Assembly: GCA_043808325.1 (NCBI GenBank)
Contig: JAZDEY010000011.1
Location: 1-19,582, forward strand
Origin: JAZDEY01 sp043808325 [NCBI: Candidatus Eiseniibacteriota bacterium]
GTDB lineage: Bacteria; Arandabacterota; Arandabacteria; Arandabacterales
Reading direction: 5' to 3'
DNA length: 19,582 nucleotides
Shown piece by piece: positions 7,559 through 15,041 of this stretch. Both the position numbers and the translations under genes were made by a program. Each line of letters begins with the position of its first letter. Position 1 is the stretch's first letter. The notes under the pieces were generated by a model. That model worked only from the letters and a program-made list of their open reading frames with translations, was not told the origin of the DNA and ran no database searches.

Positions 7559-9769
7559 ATGCGACGAGGCATGCTTCTGTCGGTTGCTCTTCTAGTTGCA
7601 GTTAGCTGTACCCAGGCCATCGCGGGCGCCAATCCTCATAACAAGATAGCAATACATGTGGTGCCTCACGGGGTTGCCTGTAAGAGTCTTCCCACGTTTT
7701 CGAATTGTTCCCAGATCGTCACGACCTACGCCAGCCTCGGGGACTTAGACGTCATTCCGGTCTTCTTCGGCCTTGATTCGACCACGGTGGTCGAATTCGG
7801 TTTGACCTGGCCGGATGCTTGGGGCAGCATCGCCTACGTCAGATGTGCGGGCGATCTCTCTATCGGCACCATCACTTACTCCGGCGAGGGGATGGCGACC
7901 GTGTGGAGAACGTGCCAGCGTGCTTGGGCTGTGCCTCACGGCTACGGGTGGCTCGCCGCTTCGAGCCCTGGCTGGGTCGCGCCCACCCCTAATCCGGCAA
8001 CAGGGGATTACGGTGTCGTGGACTGTGGTTATTTCGGATGGGATCCCCAGCACGACGATCCCGAGGCAGTATTCCGTTCGGGCATAGGCGGCCCTGTCGG
8101 GGCCGATCCATGCGACGCAACGTTCCAGCCAATCGACCTCGCGAAGACAGACGACGCGGGTGGTTACTGCGTGTACCTCGGCGACACCTTGACCTACGGG
8201 ATCACCTACGCGAACTCGCGGAATTCAGCGGACGTGCACAACGTGACACTCACTGATCGCATGCCTCGAGAAACCATCTTCCTGTCGTCGACGTCGGGGG
8301 GAGTTTATGATCAGGGGACTCATACCGTCACATGGCCATTGGGCACGCTCAGTCCGGGTGCCGGTGGTTCGGTCGGTGTCGTCACGTCGGTAAACGTAAA
8401 CACCACGATGACCATTGGCAACACCTGTACAATCACCGGCGATGAAACCCCGCCCAACGCGGCCGCCAAGCCTACAGATGTTTGCGGCAACGTATTCGCG
8501 CCTCTCAACCTCACGAAGGCCAGCGATGTAATCGGCGATTGCGTGAACCAAGCTGGGAGAATCACGTATTCGATCATGTACGACAACAGATCCAACATGC
8601 GAGATGTTCACAACATCACACTTGTGGATAGCCTTCCTGCCCAGACCACCTTTGTTTCCGCACCGGGCGGCACCTACGATCCCAATGCCCGTACGGTGAC
8701 GTGGCGGCCTGGCAGTCTTGCGCCGGGCGCATATGGGTCAAAGGATGTTACGGTTTCCGTCGACGCGCCCCGCGGAGCAACGCTCACCAACATCTGCTGG
8801 ATAGCTACCGACGAGACTCCCCCTAACCGTGCGGCGGTCACCGTCCAAGTTTATGATCCAGCCCTGATCCTCACCAAGACCGACGGCCTCGGCGGACAAT
8901 GCGTGAACCATGGGGCCAACCTGACTTACTCGATTGCCTACGAGAACATGCACGTTGGTGAGAACTTGCAAGGCGTGGTCCTCAAGGACAATCTGCCTAG
9001 CGGCGTGGCTTTCGTGTCGGCATCTTCTGAGGGGACGTACGATCCGAGTACTCGCGCGGTCACGTGGTCCATTGGCACATTGGCTGGGGGCGCCAGCGGA
9101 TCGGAGCAGGTCACGGTTTGGGTGACCGCTAACCGCGGCACAATCCTCGCAAACCGGGCCGAGTTCACTTGCCAGGAATTGTCTGCCAAGAGCGCGAGCA
9201 TCACCACGCGGGTCTGCGGCCAATACCAGCGCAACACGTACTTTAAGGTGGCCATCCACGTCAAGTCTCACGATGTCGAGTGCGAGAGCGTGCCGGCCTT
9301 TCAGTACTGCACGCAGATATCAACTACCTATCAGGGCTGTGGTGAGGTCGATGTGGTTCCCGTCTTCTTCGGTCTGGCGGAGTATTCCGTGGTCGAGTTC
9401 GCAGTGGACTGGCCCCAGGAGTGGGGCAGCTGCACTTTCACTCGCTGCAAAGGGGATATCGCAGTTGGCAATATAGTTCATTCCGGTGATGGAATTGCGA
9501 TCGCATGGATAGACTGCCAGTACGCTATCATCGTCGCCCCCGGCTTTGTCTCTCTCCATGCGACGACACCAGGGCTCATCTCACCCCATTCGAACCCGGC
9601 AACCGGTGAGCTCGACGTGGTGAACTGCGCTCCTTCTCCGGGGCCTTACGTGGATTACCCGGTCGCAGTCATTCGCGCCGGCGTCTGCGGCGCCACCGGC
9701 GAAGTCCCGTGCAGCACCACCCGCGTCCAGCCCAGCACCTGGGGCCAGATCAAGGCGCAGTTCAAATAG
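7559..9769 (+). CDS. Large secreted protein: duplicated novel domain flanking three DUF11 repeats, TWGxIK tail
   Basis: This 736-residue protein starts with a signal peptide (MRRGMLLSVALLVAVSC..., cleavage near residue 23). The ATG at 7559 is chosen over 7508 because AGAGG lies seven bases upstream and the hydrophobic segment then begins at once. A cysteine-containing domain (about 28-185, KIAIHVVPHGVACKSLPTF ... DVIPVFFGL ... EFGLTWPDAWGS) is followed by three DUF11 repeats starting near 192, 315 and 436, each with LTK, a YxxxYxN core, and T(V)TWxxGxLxxGAxGS. The first domain then recurs near 559-720 (KVAIHVKSHDVECESVPAF ... DVVPVFFGL ... EFAVDWPQEWGS). It ends PSTWGQIKAQFK. DUF11 repeats are typical of long cell-surface proteins; a surface role is inferred. 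I do not recognise the flanking domain. Confidence 0.75.
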   Translation: MRRGMLLSVALLVAVSCTQAIAGANPHNKIAIHVVPHGVACKSLPTFSNCSQIVTTYASLGDLDVIPVFFGLDSTTVVEFGLTWPDAWGSIAYVRCAGDLSIGTITYSGEGMATVWRTCQRAWAVPHGYGWLAASSPGWVAPTPNPATGDYGVVDCGYFGWDPQHDDPEAVFRSGIGGPVGADPCDATFQPIDLAKTDDAGGYCVYLGDTLTYGITYANSRNSADVHNVTLTDRMPRETIFLSSTSGGVYDQGTHTVTWPLGTLSPGAGGSVGVVTSVNVNTTMTIGNTCTITGDETPPNAAAKPTDVCGNVFAPLNLTKASDVIGDCVNQAGRITYSIMYDNRSNMRDVHNITLVDSLPAQTTFVSAPGGTYDPNARTVTWRPGSLAPGAYGSKDVTVSVDAPRGATLTNICWIATDETPPNRAAVTVQVYDPALILTKTDGLGGQCVNHGANLTYSIAYENMHVGENLQGVVLKDNLPSGVAFVSASSEGTYDPSTRAVTWSIGTLAGGASGSEQVTVWVTANRGTILANRAEFTCQELSAKSASITTRVCGQYQRNTYFKVAIHVKSHDVECESVPAFQYCTQISTTYQGCGEVDVVPVFFGLAEYSVVEFAVDWPQEWGSCTFTRCKGDIAVGNIVHSGDGIAIAWIDCQYAIIVAPGFVSLHATTPGLISPHSNPATGELDVVNCAPSPGPYVDYPVAVIRAGVCGATGEVPCSTTRVQPSTWGQIKAQFK

Positions 9770-9789
9770 GTGTCCAAGGGCTGACACCT
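9768..9789 (+). terminator. Weak hairpin at the end of the DUF11 gene
   Basis: AGGTGTC (9768-9774) pairs with GACACCT (9783-9789), seven base pairs beginning within the stop codon. The following sequence has only short T stretches (CTTCTTT), so termination is plausible but not assured. Confidence 0.3.
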
Positions 9790-9910
9790 TGAGCCTTCTT
9801 TGCAGACTCCAATAATTCCCCTGGTGATCGCGCAGCTCGATAGGCGGACACCCCCGCAACCAAACGGTCACCCCGCTTTGTGCCATGGGGAAATCAATAC
9901 CATTTCGATG

Positions 9911-10098
9911 GCGGGGTAGAGGGGATTCACGGGAGGGAGGCCACCATCTGCGCCATTTCAAGGCACTCTACGGATCTGAGGAAGTTGCGAAAGTCGTCCA
10001 ACGAGGCCTGCCAGCGTCCTCACCATGGTCTCTTTGTCGCACTCAAGCAATGCCACTGGCTTCTGCTGCGTGGTTCACGATGTCTATTCCCAACCCCA
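9911..10098 (-). repeat. Interspersed repeat, copy A
   Basis: This 188-base unit closely matches 16000-16188: in the part from CAACGAGGCCTGCC to CAACCCCA I count three mismatches in about 100 bases. Shorter matches occur at 11991-12116, 14584-14791 and 17833-17922. On the minus strand, from TGG (10013-10011) to TGA (9929-9927), it reads 29 codons starting WQASLDDFRNFLRSVECLE and ending VASLP-stop. An in-frame TGA lies three codons before the Trp, so no start codon is available and the frame is probably a gene remnant. The plus-strand end CAACCCCA leads into the promoter block of the gene at 10198. The rest of the gap (9790-9910) shows nothing I can identify. Confidence 0.8.
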
Positions 10099-10111
10099 TC
10101 GTTACGCCATA

Positions 10112-10197
10112 CGGTTGCCTTTCGAATATCCTGCGGTCATCCCTCGTGCTATAATGATGGTCCACCGTAGCCGCAGAGTTGAAAGGGGGACGCTCTG
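10112..10197 (+). promoter_or_regulatory. Extended -10 promoter and leader of the second secreted operon
   Basis: TATAAT at 10150-10155 is preceded by TG at 10147-10148 in CGTGCTATAATG; no -35 box is seen at 16-18 bases. The leader GCAGAGTTGAAAGGGGG places the Shine-Dalgarno sequence eight bases before ATG at 10198. The block CGGTTGCCTTTCGAATATCCTGCG upstream (its first 20 bases are the relevant part) matches that before 7032. Confidence 0.6.
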
Positions 10198-10623
10198 ATG
10201 ATGCATGCATTTCGACCGGGATTGCTGTGCGGTTTTATCATGCTTGGATCGGGCCTCGCATTGGCCGCCGGGGTACCATGCGGTGGAACCTCAAAGGTCT
10301 GGGCGGGGAGTTACTCGCCTTGCGTGGGCGACACTGTGGAGATTTTCGCACTTGTTAAGGACTGCTACGATAATGTTCTTCCTAACAAGTCCACTACTTT
10401 CTATTCGACCCGCGGGGCTACAGACATAATCATTGGCCCAGAAACCGTTACCGACAAGAATGGGATTGCGAGGGCTAAGATCACTAGCCTGGCGCCAGGG
10501 GCATGCCGGGTCTATGCGGTTGTGACGGGGGTTCAGCTTTGGTCGTCTCCAGAGATGGCCTGGAGTGGTGCCTCTTGGTGCGAAGCAGCTACTTGGGGCT
10601 CAATCAAGTCCCTGTATCGTTAG
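10198..10623 (+). CDS. Secreted 141-aa Ig-like protein, paralogue of the 7032 product, TWGxIK tail
   Basis: A signal peptide (GLLCGFIMLGSGLALAAG, cleavage near residue 24) precedes a domain that aligns end to end with the 7032 product: TSKVWAGSYSPCVGDTVEI, DCYDN, TFYSTRGA, TDKNGIARAKI, PGACRVYAVVTGV, MAWSGAS. It ends AATWGSIKSLYR. The first cysteine cluster (CALCNC) of its paralogue is reduced to CGG here. ATG at 10198 or 10201 could start it; 10198 gives eight-base Shine-Dalgarno spacing. It heads an operon with the lipoprotein at 10634, just as its paralogue heads one with the DUF11 protein. Function unknown; an Ig-like group 1 fold is a family inference. Confidence 0.75.
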   Translation: MMHAFRPGLLCGFIMLGSGLALAAGVPCGGTSKVWAGSYSPCVGDTVEIFALVKDCYDNVLPNKSTTFYSTRGATDIIIGPETVTDKNGIARAKITSLAPGACRVYAVVTGVQLWSSPEMAWSGASWCEAATWGSIKSLYR

Positions 10624-10633
10624 GAGGCAAGAT

Positions 10634-11866
10634 ATGGCGAAGCGTTTCGTCACTCTCTGCGTGGTGGCAGCCGCCATGGCAGTGCTGACTGCGGGATGCG
10701 GCGATGATGGGTGCCCCAAGCCTGTGATTTTGGTGCTCGTGTATCCGGGCGCAGTGAACGTGGAGATCTGCCAGACAGCCTCAATTGCCGCGCAGGTCAC
10801 AGGAGGAAAGACTGGCGATGTGGACTGGTACATCAACGATGTTCTCGGCGGGGGCTCTGCCCTGGGCACCGTAACTCAGACGAATCCGGCAACCTATACT
10901 GCCCCTGAGAGCTTCCCGCCCGTAGATGTCCAAATCGTGGTGAAGGCGGTGGCCCGCGAGGACACCTCAAAGGTAGGCAGCTGCCTCATCAATCTGGGGT
11001 TGACGAAGATCTATGTCAATTGCACGGCAGGGCATGATCAAGGCGGGACGGGGTGCATCACCAGACCTTTCAAGTCCATCACGCGTGGGCTCGCCGCGGC
11101 AGGAGCGGGGATGACCGTTCTTGTCGCCCCTGGTGTCTATGATGCGACCAACGGCGAGGTCTTCCCGATCACCGTGGCGAACGGCGTCTCCCTTGTCGGA
11201 CAGAACTGGGAAACCACGATCATACGGGGGCACAGCGAGTCTACATTCGATCGGACGGCAGTCTTTCTCTGCGGCATGCACTCCGCGCTGAGGAGGTTCA
11301 CCCTCGAAGAGGGACCGACAATCCAAGACGCTTGGCAATACGGGGTATTCGTGCTTGAGGAGGCTACCGGCACGGTCATCGACAGCATAAGGATGTCGGA
11401 GCGGACACGCATATCGAACCTGACCATGATCGGAACCACCGACGTCACTGTTGAGAACTGCCGTTTCGTGATAGATGACCATGAGCACAAGGGTGGAGGA
11501 ATAGCGAGCGTCGTCTCTAACACCGGGACTGTTATCAGGAATTGCGTGGTTTCAGGATTCGGCGAGGGCATCTTCTTTAACGATTCATCAGATGCCTTGA
11601 TCGAAGGCTGCACGATGGAGAACAATCAGATCGGTGTGAACATGTGCTGCTACAATGCGCCGGACAGTAACCCCAACCCTGACCTCGGTGGAGGGGGCCG
11701 GGGCAGCGCGGGTGGCAACATCATCAGGAACAACGACATTTGTGGCCTGCGGAATCCGACCAGCAATGCCATCTATGCAAGGTTCAATACCTGGACTCAC
11801 AATCCGCCTGTGGCGGGCCAAGACTACTGCACCGGGGAAGGTACAGGGAGCATAGTCTGGCAGTAG
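10634..11866 (+). CDS. Lipoprotein with Ig-like segment and DUF1565/parallel beta-helix domain
   Basis: The 410-residue product starts MAKRFVTLCVVAAAMAVLTAGC, a lipoprotein signal with lipobox LTAG-C (Cys22 lipidated). Residues about 30-120 look Ig-like (YPGAVNVEI ... DVDWYINDVLGGG ... NPATYTAPE). From about 126 (KIYVNCTAGHDQGG...FKSITRGLAAA) it has the DUF1565 pattern, followed by right-handed beta-helix repeats (TVIRNCVVSGFGEGIFFND, ALIEGCTMENNQIGVN, GGNIIRNNDICGL). Such proteins bind or cleave polysaccharide or act as surface scaffolds; no catalytic residues can be assigned here. The upstream stop (10621-10623) overlaps its Shine-Dalgarno sequence (TAGGAGG), so the two genes are tightly coupled. 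It lacks the TWGxIK tail, in keeping with a different anchoring route through lipid. Confidence 0.8.
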   Translation: MAKRFVTLCVVAAAMAVLTAGCGDDGCPKPVILVLVYPGAVNVEICQTASIAAQVTGGKTGDVDWYINDVLGGGSALGTVTQTNPATYTAPESFPPVDVQIVVKAVAREDTSKVGSCLINLGLTKIYVNCTAGHDQGGTGCITRPFKSITRGLAAAGAGMTVLVAPGVYDATNGEVFPITVANGVSLVGQNWETTIIRGHSESTFDRTAVFLCGMHSALRRFTLEEGPTIQDAWQYGVFVLEEATGTVIDSIRMSERTRISNLTMIGTTDVTVENCRFVIDDHEHKGGGIASVVSNTGTVIRNCVVSGFGEGIFFNDSSDALIEGCTMENNQIGVNMCCYNAPDSNPNPDLGGGGRGSAGGNIIRNNDICGLRNPTSNAIYARFNTWTHNPPVAGQDYCTGEGTGSIVWQ

Positions 11867-11990
11867 GACCGGAAGTACGTCAGAGCGCGTCCCGGTGAGT
11901 AGCTGTCCAGAGGCCGACGGTGGTTCGCTCTTGTCACGGGTTGGGGTTTCTCCGAGAATGATGTCTACTCGGTGGTAAGGTAGTGGGTAT
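11867..11990. other. Intergenic stretch after the lipoprotein gene
   Basis: Nothing identifiable. ACCGG (11868-11872) and a later CCGGT could pair weakly, without a T-run. Together with repeat copy B and the propeller fragment this fills the 441-base gap to the response regulator. Confidence 0.3.
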
Positions 11991-12116
11991 TCAGTCGAGG
12001 GCCCCGACCATACCTGCCACCTTCAAGCCTTCTTCCGACCTCAGAAGGTTGCGAAAGTCGTCGTGCCACGCCTGCCAGGTTCCTCATCGCGGTGTCCTTA
12101 TCGCACTCAGTCGACG
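11991..12116 (-). repeat. Interspersed repeat, copy B (diverged)
   Basis: The minus strand from TGG (12077-12075) to TGA (11993-11991) again gives exactly 29 codons, starting WQAWHDDFRNLLRSEEGLK. The core GTTGCGAAAGTCGTC is shared with the other copies. As in copies A and D, an in-frame TGA stands three codons before the Trp. The plus-strand right part (TCATCGCGGTGTCCTTATCGCACTCA) matches copy A less closely. Unlike the other copies, it is not followed by a plus-strand secreted gene but by a minus-strand propeller fragment. Confidence 0.65.
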
Positions 12117-12149
12117 CCGATCGTTCGTGCTGCCTTCATTCGTGCAACC

Positions 12150-12290
12150 TACTGACCCCCCGCCATAGGTCGCAAACCACCTGTTGCCCGAGGCGTCAAT
12201 CGCCATTCCGGTTACATTGTCGTCAGCCAAACCGCTGTTCGAGGTATTGTAAGTCGTCCAGGTCTGTTCCGGAGGGTTAGCGCCTGGCAC
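12150..12290 (-). pseudogene. Fragment of a two-component-regulator-type beta-propeller protein
   Basis: The minus strand reads PEQTWTTYNTSNSGLADDNV, then TGMAIDASGNRWFATYGGGSV. This W-x-x-Y-(N/D)-T-x-N-S-G-L ... A-x-D-x-x-G-N-x-W-(F/V)-A-T pattern is characteristic of Reg_prop propeller repeats in secreted and sensor proteins. The frame is open only from about 12305, just past the response regulator stop, and runs on into sequence next to repeat copy B before stopping at 12084. Upstream residues VGLLSGAVPGA look like the end of a signal peptide. It is therefore probably the N-terminal remnant of a lost secreted propeller gene; expression from the GTG at 12290 cannot be excluded. Confidence 0.55.
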
Positions 12291-12307
12291 TGCGCCACTG
12301 AGTAGGC

Positions 12308-12697
12308 CTACTCGCCCAGGATCTTATTGACGGCTTCGAGGAAAACGGCTGGATTGACGGGTTTCTCAATGTATTCCCTCGGCGCATGACCGTAGAACTT
12401 GCCCATGTCTTCGCCCGAGAAGCCCATGCCCACCTTGTCGCGGATGCCCGTGAGCATAATCACGGGGATGGATTTGAGGCTGTCTTCCTTCTGCATCGCT
12501 TCGAAGACCTCAAAACCGTTCATCTTCGGCATCTGCACGTCAAGGACCACCAGGTCGGGCCTCTCCGCCCGTATGGCAACAAGCCCAGCCCTGCCGTCGT
12601 TCTCCGATATGACCCGGCGGCCGGCGCCCTCTAGGATCTCGGTCACGAAATCAACGGCGTCCTGTTCATCATCAATTACGAGTATGGTCTTCGGCAT
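12308..12697 (-). CDS. Single-domain response regulator (CheY-like receiver)
   Basis: The 129-residue protein is a stand-alone receiver: acidic pair D9-D10 (VIDDE), phospho-acceptor Asp53 in LVVLDVQMPKMNG, Thr83 in IMLTG, and Lys112 in EKPVNP. There is no output domain, so it would signal through protein contacts. AGGAGGT lies just upstream of the ATG. It is divergent from the FHA-GAF histidine kinase, which is the obvious partner. The insert between the Thr and Lys (KVGMGFSGEDMGKFYGHAP) is longer than in a minimal receiver. Confidence 0.9.
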   Translation of the reverse strand: MPKTILVIDDEQDAVDFVTEILEGAGRRVISENDGRAGLVAIRAERPDLVVLDVQMPKMNGFEVFEAMQKEDSLKSIPVIMLTGIRDKVGMGFSGEDMGKFYGHAPREYIEKPVNPAVFLEAVNKILGE

Positions 12698-12727
12698 CGT
12701 TCGATTACCTCCTCAGGTTTGGTTTCC

Positions 12728-12756
12728 AGTTTGAGCATATGGATGGAGAATGTCAA
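12728..12756 (-). promoter_or_regulatory. Possible promoter for the response regulator
   Basis: On the minus strand a perfect TTGACA (12756-12751) is followed, after 17 bases, by CAAACT (12733-12728), a weak -10. The predicted start would leave a leader of about 24 bases carrying AGGAGG. Confidence 0.4.
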
Positions 12757-12877
12757 CCCTAATTGCGGGGTCGCATCCGGGGCGCAGGTGTGCTACCATG
12801 GATGATCGAGTATGCCATCTTGGATCCTGCGTGTGCAATGAGGTGACCAGCCGCGCATCAATGTGGAGGTGAGACCG

Positions 12878-14503
12878 ATGCCCACGGTGCGAGTCTCGCA
12901 CAAGGGACAGCCCGCCGAACCTGTTACCCTCGACACTGGCGTTTACGTCATAGGACGCGATCCCTCATCCGATGTCGCCCTGGACGACAAGACCGTCTCC
13001 AGGTCGCACGCCAGGCTGGAGGTAACCAGCCTGGGCCCCACGATCGCCGTTGTGCTGGAGGACCTGGACTCCAGAAACGGCACGGTGGTCAACGGAGAGA
13101 GAATCAAGAGGCGCGAGCTATTTGCGGGCGACGTTGTGACTATCGGGAGCCATACGCTCACCTTCGACGGTCTTCCTGTGCCGGCTGCCGGAGGCAACTC
13201 GGCCACCAGTGGCGCCGTCGCCCGAGCGGTCCACGAAACCATGATCGTGGGCAGCCTTGACGCCCAGCGTGTCGGCAGGGGAGAGGATGTGAGGGATGGG
13301 CAGGTGAGCGCCGAGGCGCTCACCCACAGGCTGGCGCTCATCTATCAGATCGCCGAGAAGCTATGCGGCAGGCTGGCCGTCTCCGAGATAGCCGACAGTT
13401 TCCTGGGCGTTCTCCTGGATGCTTTCAAGGGTGCCGACCGGGCGGTCCTGCTTCTCGAGGATCAAGCAAGCTGCCGGTTGAGCCCGGTCGCGGTGAAGGC
13501 CCGCGACGGCTCCGGCGGTGAAACCGGGATCTCCCAGACTGTCGTGGAGACCGTGCTCGGCGAGCGGCGTTCGGTCCTATGCCGCGACACCACCTCCGAC
13601 CAACGCTTCAGCACCTCCCAAAGCCTGCTGGACCTTCGCATTTGGTCCATCATGTGCGCGCCGCTGCTGGCCTCAGACAAGATCATCGGGATGGTAGAAG
13701 TTGACAGTTTGCAGGCAGCGTCACCTTTCACCGAAGATGATCTACGGTTGCTCACAGGCCTTGCCGGGCAGGTTGCAATAGCCATCGAGAACGCCAGGCT
13801 CTATGGCCAGATTGAGCAATCCAAGCGCTTGGCGGCAATCGGCGAGACGGTCGCGGGGGCCGCCCACTGCGTTAAGAACGTTCTCAACGGGATCGAAGGC
13901 GGCCTCTTCATTGCCCGCAAGGGCCTGGATGCGGGGAGCGGCGAGAAAGCCGAGAAGGGCTGGGGGATGCTCGAGCGCAACAGCGCCTTTCTCAAGACCA
14001 TGGTGCTGGACATGCTCGATTATTCGAAGGAGCAGGTGATCGAGCTGGCCGAGACCGACCTGAGCAGCCTGCTGGGCGAGGTGGTGGCGCTGGTGGAGGG
14101 GAAGGCGGCCGAGGGCGGTGTCAGCATTGCGGTGGATGTCGACCCTGAACTGGACCGGGCCGTGCTGGATTCCAAGAGGATCAAGCGGGCGCTGGTCAAC
14201 ATCGCAGGCAACGCCGTCGAAGCGACTTCTCCCACCGGAAGCGTGCGGCTGTCGGCTTCGCCCTCTGGGGAAGGACTGTTCACTATCTCTGTCAGCGATA
14301 CTGGGAGCGGCATTCCCGAGGACGCGGTCCAGAAGATCTTTGAGCCCTTCTATAGCACCAAGGGGTCGAAGGGGACGGGGCTGGGCCTTCCGGTGGCGCG
14401 CAAGATCGTCGAAGAGCACGGAGGCCTTCTGGAGTGCGATTCGGTGGTCGGCCGGGGGACGACCTTCAGAATGACACTTCCCCTGCGGCGGCCCTCGAGC
14501 TGA
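12878..14503 (+). CDS. FHA-GAF sensor histidine kinase
   Basis: The 541-residue protein has an FHA domain (about 20-95, with GRDPSSDVALDD, SRSHARL and LDSRNGTVVNG), a GAF domain (about 150-310, ending DLRLLTGLAGQVAIAIENARLY), and a kinase core. The H box is AAHCVKNVLNG with likely phospho-acceptor His330. The ATP-binding domain has N box NIAGNAVEA (about 441), G1 DTGSGIPED (about 474), F box FEPFYSTK and G2 GTGLGLPVARKI (about 500). No membrane segment is seen, so it should be cytoplasmic. Start chosen at ATG 12878 because GGAGGT (12865-12870) precedes it; the GTG at 12863 would remove that site. FHA domains bind phosphothreonine peptides, so cross-talk with Ser/Thr kinases is possible but inferred. 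Confidence 0.9.
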   Translation: MPTVRVSHKGQPAEPVTLDTGVYVIGRDPSSDVALDDKTVSRSHARLEVTSLGPTIAVVLEDLDSRNGTVVNGERIKRRELFAGDVVTIGSHTLTFDGLPVPAAGGNSATSGAVARAVHETMIVGSLDAQRVGRGEDVRDGQVSAEALTHRLALIYQIAEKLCGRLAVSEIADSFLGVLLDAFKGADRAVLLLEDQASCRLSPVAVKARDGSGGETGISQTVVETVLGERRSVLCRDTTSDQRFSTSQSLLDLRIWSIMCAPLLASDKIIGMVEVDSLQAASPFTEDDLRLLTGLAGQVAIAIENARLYGQIEQSKRLAAIGETVAGAAHCVKNVLNGIEGGLFIARKGLDAGSGEKAEKGWGMLERNSAFLKTMVLDMLDYSKEQVIELAETDLSSLLGEVVALVEGKAAEGGVSIAVDVDPELDRAVLDSKRIKRALVNIAGNAVEATSPTGSVRLSASPSGEGLFTISVSDTGSGIPEDAVQKIFEPFYSTKGSKGTGLGLPVARKIVEEHGGLLECDSVVGRGTTFRMTLPLRRPSS

Positions 14504-14583
14504 TCGCGGTCTTGACGGACAGGTAGACTGCCTATCGGCGGACGCACTACGGTACACTACGGGGAAGGCAGAGCAGGCGGGAT

Positions 14584-14791
14584 GGCCTCGGGTCTAGTAA
14601 TAATACTAGCTCAAGGCATTCTTCGCATTCTTCCGACCTCAAGAAGTTGCGAAAGTCGTCCTGTATGGCCTGCCAGCAACTTTCTTGTTCTTCCCATTTG
14701 ACTCTCCCAGACCGGGCGGCATTACGCTCACAAATCCGTTGCGCAAGCAGGCAGCTGCATGCCGGGGGTCACGACGTCTTTTCCCAACCCC
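14584..14791 (-). repeat. Interspersed repeat, copy C (interrupted)
   Basis: The core at about 14612-14680 matches the other copies and shares with copy E the variant GTCGTCCTGTATGGCCTGCC. On the minus strand from TGG (14675-14673) it reads WQAIQDDFRNFLRSEECEE; a 9-base tandem duplication (GAAGAATGC) and a palindrome CTAGTA-ATAA-TACTAG (14594-14609) break the conserved end, so the 29-codon stop is lost. The distal part returns at 14768-14791 (GTCACGACGTCTTTTCCC), with unrelated sequence between. The stretch 14504-14583 before it holds nothing I can identify. Confidence 0.65.
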
Positions 14792-14811
14792 ACTTTGGAC
14801 AAGGAATGTGG

Positions 14812-14840
14812 TTGACTGAGCGGCTCGGATCTGATATCCT
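14812..14840 (+). promoter_or_regulatory. Promoter for the 246-aa secreted protein gene
   Basis: TTGACT (14812-14817) and TATCCT (14835-14840) are exactly 17 bases apart, directly after repeat copy C. The sequence GATATCCTCCG contains the ATATCCTSCG block also found before 7032 and 10198. Confidence 0.5.
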
Positions 14841-15041
14841 CCGTTCGTATTTGCAGAGTGTCAGCCAGACGCGAACAGCGAGAGTTCCTGACAATACTTC
14901 AGATTTGGCGCAAAGGGTTTCAGCTCTGCTTGCGCTGATTTCCTTGTGCGCCGCCGGTACGGGAACAACCGAAAGAAAGGAGGTAACCGTAGACGGTTTA
15001 AGGTTCTTTCCACTCTCTTTCGATTCAAGGAGGTATCTGAC
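14841..15041 (+). other. Long structured 5' leader with two Shine-Dalgarno sequences
   Basis: About 195 bases separate the predicted transcription start from the ATG at 15042. CGAAAGA (14970-14976) pairs with TCTTTCG (15016-15022), and AACCGT/ACGGTT (14985-14990, 14993-14998) pairs inside. A strong AAGGAGGT at about 14978-14984 lies within this hairpin, and the true ribosome binding site, AAGGAGGT at about 15027-15034, lies just outside. The arrangement could be a regulatory leader; no known riboswitch is recognised. Confidence 0.35.

Noticed and set aside
9880-10170. Small plus-strand open frames within repeat copy A
   Set aside because: Two overlapping frames of about 90 codons exist but neither is kept in the other copies; the only frame conserved across copies is on the minus strand.
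13742-14557. 271-codon minus-strand open frame opposite the histidine kinase
   Set aside because: It is an antisense shadow in GC-rich coding DNA; the kinase on the plus strand has all its conserved motifs.
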